Positions 8,032 through 16,001 of a DNA stretch of 32,435 bases are shown here, in pieces. The stretch is from Patescibacteria group bacterium. Its GTDB lineage: Bacteria > Patescibacteriota > Minisyncoccia > Minisyncoccales > Staskawiczbacteraceae. Where the stretch lies: positions 69,203 to 101,637 of the forward strand of contig JAHIOM010000014.1 in assembly GCA_018895235.1 (NCBI GenBank). Direction: 5' to 3'. Below the pieces are notes generated by a model, which did no database searches, was not told the DNA's origin, and saw only the letters and a list, made by a program, of their open reading frames with translations. Numbering within the stretch: the first letter of the stretch is position 1; each line of letters starts with the position of its first letter. The translations under genes and the position numbers were made by a program.

Positions 8032-8303
8032 TAGAGTGCAGGATTCGGACCAAAATCAATTGAGCGGAACGAATTTAGTCAATCTTCAAGACACGAGAAG
8101 CGATACGTACCTTTAGGTACGTGAGTGACGAGAAACGCCGAAGGTTGGCTAAATTCGCCCGCCCCGAAGGGAAATTAAAAAATGGCCGATTTCTTCGTTG
8201 CTCCTCCTCAATGTGGCATTTACCATAATCTCGTTGTCGCGCCTAGAAATCGTCTCATTTTTTAATTTCTCAAGCTGATTCTGGTTCGAACCCTGTACTC
8301 TTA
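8032..8303 (-). ncRNA. Candidate structured RNA / 5' leader: outer inverted repeat enclosing two long arms
   Basis: Outer stem 8032-8064 with 8269-8303. Arm A 8071-8087 with 8140-8156, tipped by ACGTACC-TTTA-GGTACGT (8105-8122). Arm B 8171-8184 with 8256-8269, continued by CGATTTCT 8187-8194 with AGAAATCG 8245-8252. Confidence 0.6.
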
Positions 8304-8331
8304 ATTGTATTCATTTTTTGGGATTTTTCAA
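8304..8331 (-). promoter_or_regulatory. Putative promoter of the structured element / cofE-murJ
   Basis: Minus strand TTGAAA (8331-8326)-N16-TACAAT (8309-8304). Confidence 0.5.
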
Positions 8332-8342
8332 ATGCTTAGGGC

Positions 8343-8371
8343 TTGACTTGGTTCCAAAAATTTGGTAAAAT
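8343..8371 (+). promoter_or_regulatory. Sigma70-type promoter of rnpB
   Basis: TTGACT (8343-8348)-N17-TAAAAT (8366-8371), ~7 nt upstream of the rnpB 5' end. Confidence 0.75.
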
Positions 8372-8377
8372 ATAAAA

Positions 8378-8732
8378 GTCCTAGTAAGTTAGGTGATCGC
8401 TGGCCGCGAAAGTGGCTGGAGGAAAGTCCGAACACCAACGCCCTCAAAAGAGGGGTTAAAATAGTAGCGGCTAACAGCCGCCCACCGCAAGGTGCGAGGT
8501 GCGAACAGTGACGGCTTTGATCGAAAGATCAAGCATCCCGGTCCCGGGATAATTCTATAGCAATATAGAGGTGAAACGGCTAAATCCTTATTGGGTGCAA
8601 GAACAAAGCAGAAATTCGGGTTAAATTCATCTTGAATTTCTGTTAAAAGTAGTTCGCCAGAGCTAATAAGTAATTATTAGCCTAGACAGATGATCATCCT
8701 CGACAGAATTCGGCTTATCGACTTGCTAGGAC
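8378..8732 (+). ncRNA. rnpB: RNase P RNA
   Basis: GAGGAAAGTCCGAACACC conserved core, ACAGAATTCGGCTTATCG 3' core, P1 pairing GTCCTAG/CTAGGAC at the ends. Confidence 0.95.
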
Positions 8733-8737
8733 ATCAA

Positions 8738-8763
8738 AAAATCCGCCTCGGGCGGACTTTTTG
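8738..8763 (+). terminator. Rho-independent terminator of rnpB
   Basis: TCCGCC-TCG-GGCGGA-CTTTTT. Confidence 0.85.
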
Positions 8764-8784
8764 ATTATAGAAATATTTTAATTC

Positions 8785-8927
8785 TTAGATTAATGTTTGG
8801 CTCTTGCGGGTATTGTCCAACGCTTCATTCACCAACCTGTCTGCTTCTTTGTTTTTTTCTCGTGAGATATATTTAAACTTTATTTTCTTAAAATCCAACC
8901 TTAGATTCCATAATTCCAAAAATAATT
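8785..8927 (-). pseudogene. Truncated duplicate of the rnhA 3' end
   Basis: 8789-8927 matches 13327-13465 at 137/139 positions (read by eye); keeps the frame ...KKIKFKYISREKNKEADRLVNEALDNTRKSQTLI* but has no 5' part. Confidence 0.9.
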
Positions 8928-8930
8928 ATT

Positions 8931-9488
8931 TTATAATTCCTCAATATTGCCATTAGCCAAATATTGGCGAATTTTTTCCCATTCAGTTAGCACTTTTTCT
9001 TTACCGATATCGTTTTGATGCCAATTATCCTTGGTAAAACCATAAATATCATAAGTAACCGGAATCAATTCCACAGTTTTAGGAAAATGTTTTTTTAAAG
9101 TCATTAGTGCTCTTCGAGAGTGATAATGTTTTACTACGGCAATTATTTTTTTAATTTTAGGGAAACCGATCTCTTGTTCGATTTTCTTTTTTGAAAACAA
9201 GACATTTTCTAAAGAGTTGGTCGACTTATTTTCTAAAATCAAACCTTCTTTTTTTACTCCTTTGGCGACTAAATCATTTACCATTTGTTCGGCTTCATTT
9301 TGACCAGTAATTTTATTAATACCACCGCTGAGCAATATTCTAGGAACCAGACCTTTTTGATATAACTGAAAAACTTTTTTTAACGCTTCTTGGTGTCTAG
9401 TGCCGAAGACAATCGCCAAATCGGCTTTGCGGAGTTGAGAATCTAAAAAAATGTATTTGGTAATTTTTTTTATTTCTTCTTTTTTCAT
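8931..9488 (-). CDS. YdcF/DUF218 family protein
   Basis: ADLAIVFGTRHQEAL...GLVPRILLSGGINKITGQNEAEQM...ILENKSTNSLENVLFSK...VKHYHSRRALMTLKKHFP. Confidence 0.85.
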   Translation of the reverse strand: MKKEEIKKITKYIFLDSQLRKADLAIVFGTRHQEALKKVFQLYQKGLVPRILLSGGINKITGQNEAEQMVNDLVAKGVKKEGLILENKSTNSLENVLFSKKKIEQEIGFPKIKKIIAVVKHYHSRRALMTLKKHFPKTVELIPVTYDIYGFTKDNWHQNDIGKEKVLTEWEKIRQYLANGNIEEL

Positions 9489-9515
9489 AAATAACTTAGT
9501 TAGTGATAATTATAT

Positions 9516-9546
9516 ATAAAAAGGGGCAGTTTGACAATCTGCCCCC
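9516..9546 (-). terminator. Rho-independent terminator of the radical SAM operon
   Basis: Minus strand GGGGCAG-ATTGTCAAA-CTGCCCC-TTTTTATATA. Confidence 0.8.
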
Positions 9547-9552
9547 GACGCA

Positions 9553-11414
9553 CTACTTTTCGTCTTCCCAAAAGTAATGCTCTGTCATTGTATTGAGATC
9601 ATAATCCTGAAGGATTTCCGCTACTGATTCAGCGACTTTCTCGCTGTCAAACGATTTGACTGGCAACGATTCAAACGGTTGGATTAACCCTTTTCGTTCA
9701 AGAATTTCCATTTGGCTAATTACCGCTGGTTCCAGATTTTCGGTAGACTGTTCGTTAATCAAGGTGCGCAGACCTCTTAAGAGATTGCTATCAACCGGGA
9801 ATATCCGAGAACCGACCAAATCCAAGCAGTAGCTAGCGTCGTTTTTGCAAAACGGATACAGCCGAAACTGCCACGCACAGGAAATTTTCAGCGTTTCCCG
9901 AGCCTTGAGATAAGCAACGACTTGATTGATCCGATCCTGAACTTCTTTAAGCAAAGCTCTTATCTCGGCTCGATCGGCTCTGTCGACCCTTACCCAACTA
10001 ATGAGTCTAACCATAATATCAGCTTGAATTTCCCAAATCAGCCGTAGATATTTGTCATACTCTTGTCTGGCGTTAAACGAGGTTGACTTCTTTAGCCGAG
10101 CGACAATATCCTGGCAGTCCGCCTGCATCGGATCAATAATCCTGCTCCATACCAACTTTAAAGATTTGAAAACCCGTGCCACGCCGTTGTCGACAGTATA
10201 TTCATGATATCCCTCCTCAAAAGGAACGAGTTTTAACCGACCGCAGGCCAATAGTTGATCTTTGATTTCGGTTGAATCGTGAACTTTCAGGGTTTTTGAA
10301 ATACTTACGCCAAAAGATCTCGTTACTCGTAGAAATTCAAGGTCGGTCTCCAACTGACCTAAACTGGAATAGGGATTAAACATCATAAACCCTGGAATTA
10401 CGCTAAAACCCAACTCTTCAAGTAAGGTGAGCTTCTCGCTGATCTGAACTAGTGAAATCTCTTTTTATACTCCCGCAATATAGCGGGCACGGTCGACTCA
10501 ATGCCTACTAGTAAGCGCTCAAAGCCAGCTTTACGCATCAATGCCATAACCTTATGTTCAATGTCGTTGATGCGACAATAAGCCATAAGACTGACTTTAA
10601 CCCCTCGTCTAATAATTTCCTCGCAAATTCCGATTACTCTTTCACGTCCAGTCTCGCCAGGACCGAAAATGTTGTCGTCATTAAACTTAAACATACCGAT
10701 GTTGTAATCCCGATTGATGTTTTCCATTTCGTCGACAACGTTTTCCGGACCCCGACCGCGCCAACGAGGACCAGGGTTCTTGCATTTAAAAGCGTTCTGA
10801 GGACAAAAAGTGCAATTGCCGTAACAACCGCGACTTGAAATCAGATTGGCATACCCCATGCGCCCGAAAGCGTCAGTCAGAAAATCCCGACTCGGAAACG
10901 GTAACGTATCAAGATCTTTAATTAAAGGCCGCGGCTGATTAATTACCACAGAAGTGCCGTTATGGTAAGCCAACCCCGAAACACAGTTCCAGGGACTGCC
11001 GTAGTCAAGACATTCAACCAGATCGAGAAATGTCTTTTCACCTTCACCAACAACCACCGAATCAATCTCCGTCGCGCGATTCAAAAAATCCTCAGTGCAT
11101 AATGACGGTAAATAGCCACCCGAGGTTATATGACCGACAAAACCGCGTTTCCGAAGCAGTTCAACTGTCTTAAGAACCGAGGGTGCCGCACGCTGGGTAA
11201 GTGAAAATCCGACTACAGCGGGATTGTGGAAAAGAACAATGTCGACAGTCTGCTCCACCGACAAACCGTAGTAATCGGCTTGAAGAACAGATACTTCATA
11301 ATCTTCACTTCTTAAAACCGCCGCCAGGTACAAAAGGCCCAAGGGCTCTTTTGACTCGTGATCGCCAATCCGATTCCCCAAATAGACGTTAGGTAACACC
11401 AATAGAACGTTCAT
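9553..11414 (-). pseudogene. B12-binding-domain radical SAM protein, split by a frameshift
   Basis: ORF 10449-11414 has a B12-binding-like N-terminus and SSRGCYGNCTFC, and ends ..LREYKKRFH*. ORF 9553-10413 continues in another frame with ..LEELGFSVIPGFMMFNPYSSLGQLETDLEFLR. The combined span is 1862 nt, one short of a multiple of 3. Confidence 0.8.
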
Positions 11415-12196
11415 AGTTGTACCTCCTTGGTTTTTTCTTGGGTTTTTCGAGCGATGAAGAAATACTGACCTTGCCAGCGATGTCGCTTAATCTCGCCGCT
11501 GTCGTAACCAACTACCAAACTGTCAACAACGTCAAATCCGCTCTTGACTAATAATCGCCGAACCTCGCCGTAAGAAAACCCGTGGACGAAACCTCTTATC
11601 CGTCGGCCGTTTAACGACAGGGTAAAGAATAAATTGCCCCGGTTTTCTAGGTCAGGGAATAAAGACCTGACGTACGTTCTAAGGGCGGTAAAAACCGATT
11701 GTCTAAAACTTAAACCTTCGCCCAAATGCCACCGGTTCATGAAATCAACAAATAACAACCCAGAAGGCTTAAGCACTCGACGGAACTCCCGAAAAGCTCT
11801 AATTCGTTGAGTTGGAGTGCCCAAATAACCGATGACGTTAAACAAACAGGTTATCGCCTCAAAAGATTCTTCCTAAAAGGGCAGAGAACGCATATCAGAA
11901 TGTACTAAACCGGCCAGACCTTTTGTTTTGGCAATTGCCAGCATTTTTGGTGAAATATCGGATCCATAAATTTCAATCATTGGTAAAGCAGAAAAAATAG
12001 ATTTTGTTCGAGTCCCTGTTCCACAACCAACGTCCAAAACTTTACCTGCTTTCAATCCCTCTCCAGTCATTTTTTCGACAATCAGTCTGTTAATTGCCGA
12101 TAAGTATTTATTCCTCGCTGAAGACTTAATCTCGTATTGATCGGATAAAGCGTCGAAATGATCACAAACAAGCGAAACAATTTCGTTATCCTTCAT
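11411..12196 (-). pseudogene. Class I SAM-dependent methyltransferase interrupted by an in-frame TAG
   Basis: KAGKVLDVGCGTGTRTKSIF...DMRSLPF-TAG-EESFEAITCLFNVIGYLG...RVLKPSGLLFVDFMN: same frame on both sides of the TAG at 11873-11875. Confidence 0.8.
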
Positions 12197-12246
12197 GGCG
12201 TGATCTCCTTCGTTTAGTTGTTAACGTGCTTTTTTACCTAAATTTA

Positions 12247-12275
12247 TTATCACCAAATTTTAAAGTTTTGTCAAG
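12247..12275 (-). promoter_or_regulatory. Sigma70-type promoter of the methyltransferase/radical SAM operon
   Basis: Minus strand TTGACA-N17-GATAAT. Confidence 0.65.
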
Positions 12276-12288
12276 GGAAAGAGGTAAT

Positions 12289-13275
12289 GTATACAGACAT
12301 ATTGCACTTTTCTGGTAGTCTAAGGGCATATGAAAACTATGCCCAAATCAACAAAAGAAGAGAAGTTCAGGTGGATAAAACCCATTCTGGATAAAGAGAT
12401 ATCAATTAAGGACATGCCAAGGTCTGTCTTTTCTCGGAAAGGTCCTTAAAGTATTGGTTGGCTGCCTTTAAGGAGTTCGGCATCGATGGTCTGGAAAACA
12501 AATCAAGAAGGCCAAAAACCAATCCACGAGAAACGCCGATACGGATTAAAGAACGCATTATCGAGTTAAGAAAAGAAAAGAACGAATGCGCTCTGAAAAT
12601 ACAATGGGATTTAGAAGACGAAGGAATAGGCATACATTTTCAAACAATTCAAAAAATAATTAAAATTGAGGGATTAACAAGAAAATACCGAACAAGGAAA
12701 ATACATTACAACTATGTTAGAATACCATTAAAGAAAGGCGAGTTAGTGGAAATTGACGTTAAGTTTGTCCCGGATAGAATAGAGGGACAGAGATATTATC
12801 AATTCACTGCCATTGATTGCTCTTCAAGGTGGAGATATATGCAGGCATACGAAAACGCAGACAACGTGAGCTCGATAGCATTCTTAGAAGAATTGATGAG
12901 TGTTGCTGATTTCAAAATTCAAGCAGTAAAGACAGACAACGGCTCCTGTTTCACCAATAGATACACCGGCTACAATAAATCGTCCGACCCGTTAAATCTA
13001 AGACTGCATGCCTTTGATATTCTGTGTAGCAAGCTGGGAACTCCACACTGTTTGATTGACCCAGGCAAACCGCAGCAGAACAGCTTTGTGGAACGATCGC
13101 ACAGAACAGACCAGCAGAAGTTCTACGACCAGCTAATTTTTCAATCGTTTGAAGATTTAAAGTACAAATTAAGATTGTGGAATATGTATTACAACGATAC
13201 CAAGCATTGCGGACTTAATGGTAAAACACCTAATCAAGCTCTTAGATTATTCTGAGTGCAAAATGTATGTATCTA
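12289..13275. mobile_element. IS481/IS3-like insertion sequence
   Basis: Imperfect terminal inverted repeats TGTATACAGACATATTGCACT and (reverse complement of right end) TAGATACATACATTTTGCACT, 17/21 identical, flanking a DDE transposase. End coordinates +/- a few nt. Confidence 0.75.
12330..13255 (+). pseudogene. DDE transposase (rve/integrase core), frameshifted near the N-terminus
   Basis: MKTMPKSTKEEKFRWIKPILDKEISIKDM in one frame, AKVCLFSERSLKYWLAAFKEFGIDGL... in another; catalytic core VEIDVKF...VKTDNGSCF...GKPQQNSFVERSHRTD intact. The span is one nt short of a multiple of 3. Confidence 0.8.
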
Positions 13276-13283
13276 AAACAAAG

Positions 13284-13311
13284 AAAAAACCCGTGTTCCC
13301 ACGGACTTTTT
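13284..13311. terminator. Bidirectional terminator-like hairpin next to rnhA
   Basis: AAAAAACCCGTG-TTCC-CACGGACTTTTT. Confidence 0.6.
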
Positions 13312-13322
13312 GATTAGTATTT

Positions 13323-13766
13323 TCATATTAATGTTTGGCTCTTGCGGGTATTGTCCAACGCTTCATTCACCAATCTGTCTGCTTCTTTGTTTTTGTCTCG
13401 TGAGATATATTTAAACTTTATTTTCTTAAAATCCAACCTTAGATTCCATAATTCCAAAAATAATTTTTGGATTTTCTCGTTTAAAACCTTATACTCGCCG
13501 TTGACCTGCAAAACCAAAAATTCAGAATCGCATCTTATTTCAATTTCCGTATGTTCAGCAAGTTTTTTACCAAAAAGCGCTTTGAATTTCTTCAGGGCAA
13601 AAATTACCGCCTGATATTCAGCTTCATTATTTGTTAAATTATCCCCCAGATATTCTCCGTATTTTTTCAGCTCCTGCTCTTTCTCGTTATAAATCGCAAC
13701 ACCTATTGCTGAAGGCCCCGGATTTCCCCGAGAGCCGCCGTCGGTATAAATGATAAATTTTTTCAC
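13323..13766 (-). CDS. rnhA: Ribonuclease HI
   Basis: FIIYTDGGSRGNPGPSAIGVAIYN, NNEAEYQAVIFALK, CDSEFLVLQVNGEYKV, ISRDKNKEADRLVNEAL. Confidence 0.93.
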   Translation of the reverse strand: MKKFIIYTDGGSRGNPGPSAIGVAIYNEKEQELKKYGEYLGDNLTNNEAEYQAVIFALKKFKALFGKKLAEHTEIEIRCDSEFLVLQVNGEYKVLNEKIQKLFLELWNLRLDFKKIKFKYISRDKNKEADRLVNEALDNTRKSQTLI

Positions 13767-14902
13767 GGTTTGATAAAATATTTAGTTAAACATTTTTTAA
13801 ATTGTTCCAAATTCTCATTTTTAACTCTGAAACCTGATGCCGGAGGATGCCCGCCATAAGTTATCAAAAGGTTTTTGCAAGAATTCATTGCGTCAACTGA
13901 ATTTAATTCTTTGGAAACCCTTACCGAGCCGTAAGATTCGGACTCGCCCTTTTTAAATATGAAAGCCGGTTTCCCATATTTTTGAGAAAGTATTGAAGCA
14001 ACAGAGCCGGCTAAAATCAAAGGCCAGGAGGAATCTCCCTCAAATATAATTGCTTCTGTTAGTTTGGCTGCTATTTTTCTTTCAACTGCCCGGACCATTT
14101 CTTTCACCTGAAATTGTTTTTTATCGGCCCTGTCGATTAAATTTTGAGCTATTTTCTTGGCTTCTTCAAAAGAAGGGGTAATTAAAAGAAGATATACTTG
14201 GTTAATATTATCTATTATCTCACAAGTATTTAGGGCTGCAATAATTTTTTGAAGGTTGCCCCTGCTATCACCTAAAATCTCAAAGAACGCCCGCAATCCG
14301 GGCCGAAAAGTATTGGGGAAAACACTTAAACCCTCTTCAATAAAAACCTTATTATCCTCTTCTTGAGGCATCATATCTGCCAAGGTTGCCAAAGCGGTCA
14401 ATTCAAGAAAACTGTTTTTCAGATTCCCGGAAGGTTTTTCTCCCAAAAGAACCTGAGAAAGTTTAAAAATTATTCCCGCAGTCGCTAACCCCTTAAAGGG
14501 ATATTTATCACCTTTTTGTTTGGGATCAACAACAACTGATGCTTCGGGAAGACGGCCTAATATCTGATGATGGTCAATAATAACTATTTCGAATCCTCTT
14601 TTTTTAGCCAACCTTACTTCTTTAAAGTTCCCTATACCTAAATCCAAAGAAATAAGCAATGATGGTGTTATATCTTTTAATTGGTCAAGAGCTTTCTCGG
14701 TAATGCCATAGCCGTCATTTTCCCTATTGGGAAAAAAAACAGCAGAGATTTGACCGCCCAAATTCTGAATGGTTTCTTTTAATATTACAACCGAGGCAAC
14801 GCCGTCTAAATCCGCATCGCCATAAAGTATGATCTTCTCTTTGTTTTTTACGGCTTTTAAAATGCGCTTAGCGGCTTTTTTTAAGTTTTTTATTTCTGTC
14901 AT
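13763..14902 (-). CDS. recJ: DHH-family phosphoesterase / RecJ-like exonuclease
   Basis: YGDADLDGVASVVILKE, LDLGIGN, IVIIDHHQ, C-terminal DHHA1-like YGGHPPASGFRV. Confidence 0.85.
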   Translation of the reverse strand: MTEIKNLKKAAKRILKAVKNKEKIILYGDADLDGVASVVILKETIQNLGGQISAVFFPNRENDGYGITEKALDQLKDITPSLLISLDLGIGNFKEVRLAKKRGFEIVIIDHHQILGRLPEASVVVDPKQKGDKYPFKGLATAGIIFKLSQVLLGEKPSGNLKNSFLELTALATLADMMPQEEDNKVFIEEGLSVFPNTFRPGLRAFFEILGDSRGNLQKIIAALNTCEIIDNINQVYLLLITPSFEEAKKIAQNLIDRADKKQFQVKEMVRAVERKIAAKLTEAIIFEGDSSWPLILAGSVASILSQKYGKPAFIFKKGESESYGSVRVSKELNSVDAMNSCKNLLITYGGHPPASGFRVKNENLEQFKKCLTKYFIKP

Positions 14903-15978
14903 CCTTTTGGTCTTAATGCCTCCAAACCAGGGAGCGGCTCTCCGGCGATAAAACTTAGCATAGCTCCTCCACCGGTTGAAACATGGTCAAATTTGGAAAT
15001 CAGGCGCTTTCTATTTAAGAATTCTATTGTTTCTCCCCCTCCGGCCACGGAAAAACAAAACCATTTTCTGGCAATTGCTTTGGCGATTTTAAAAGTTCCT
15101 TTCTGAAATTCCTCTTTTTCCGTCATTCCAAAAGGACCATTCCAAAAAATTGTCTTTGCTTTTCTAATTTTCTTTTTAAAAAGCTTTATTGTTTTTGGCC
15201 CTATATCTAATCCTTTTCCCTCGCAAATAATACTATCAACCGGTCCTATTAACTTTTCTGGATATTTAAAAACCATTCCTGTTTTTTCTATTTCTTCTTT
15301 AATTAAGCCACTTATTAAAACAAAATCAGCAACTTCTAAAATTTTATCAATAACTTTTGATTTCGTCCCTACTTTTTTCCCGCCGATCAAAGCAATCATC
15401 GGCTTTTTCGGATTTTTCAATAACCTTTCCAGATTTTGAATTTCTTTTTCGATTAAAAAACCGATGCCACATGGCAAGTACTGAGGAACCCCGACAACCG
15501 AAGCGTGAGACCTATGGCAAACGCCAAAAGCATCGTTAATATAAATATCGCCGAGCCGTGAAAGAGATTTGGCAAACTCTGGGTCGTTATCGGTTTCCTC
15601 TTTGTAAAATCTTAGATTTTCTAAAAGCAAAATTTCGGAGGGCTCTAAACCAAAAATATATTTTTCAATCTCATAACCCTTGCAGCTTGGCGTTTTTGTT
15701 ATAGAAACATCTAAGTGTTCTGATATTTCCAAAATTTCTATTAATCTTTCTTGAATTTTATCCATCTGCAACTCAGGCACCATTTCCCCCTCCGGATTCC
15801 CTAAATGGCTCATTAAGATTATTTTTGCCTTTTCTTTAAGTAAATATTTTATTGTCGGAATCGTCTGGCGGATTCTAAAATCATTTAAAATGTTCCCTTG
15901 CTCGTCTAAGGGAACATTGAAATCACATCTTACCAAAACCCGTTTGTTTTTAACATTAAAATCGCGAACGGTTTTCAT
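14899..15978 (-). CDS. pgk: Phosphoglycerate kinase
   Basis: RVLVRCDFNVPLDEQGNILNDFRIRQTIPTIKYLL, LMSHLGNPEG, NDAFGVCHRSHASVVG, FWNGPFGMTE, HVSTGGGAMLSFIAG. Confidence 0.96.
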   Translation of the reverse strand: MKTVRDFNVKNKRVLVRCDFNVPLDEQGNILNDFRIRQTIPTIKYLLKEKAKIILMSHLGNPEGEMVPELQMDKIQERLIEILEISEHLDVSITKTPSCKGYEIEKYIFGLEPSEILLLENLRFYKEETDNDPEFAKSLSRLGDIYINDAFGVCHRSHASVVGVPQYLPCGIGFLIEKEIQNLERLLKNPKKPMIALIGGKKVGTKSKVIDKILEVADFVLISGLIKEEIEKTGMVFKYPEKLIGPVDSIICEGKGLDIGPKTIKLFKKKIRKAKTIFWNGPFGMTEKEEFQKGTFKIAKAIARKWFCFSVAGGGETIEFLNRKRLISKFDHVSTGGGAMLSFIAGEPLPGLEALRPKG

Positions 15979-16001
15979 TATTTTTAATACTGAGTATTAT
16001 T

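Noticed and set aside
8032-8303. Split or intron-containing tRNA, because both ends carry GGTTCGAACC-like motifs
   Set aside because: The two ends are inverse copies that pair with each other, and no anticodon or D-arm could be assembled.
12412-12420. Programmed -1 frameshift in the transposase, as in some IS families
   Set aside because: No convincing slippery heptamer at the junction (ATG CCA AGG), and the span is one nt short; a 1-nt deletion is simpler.
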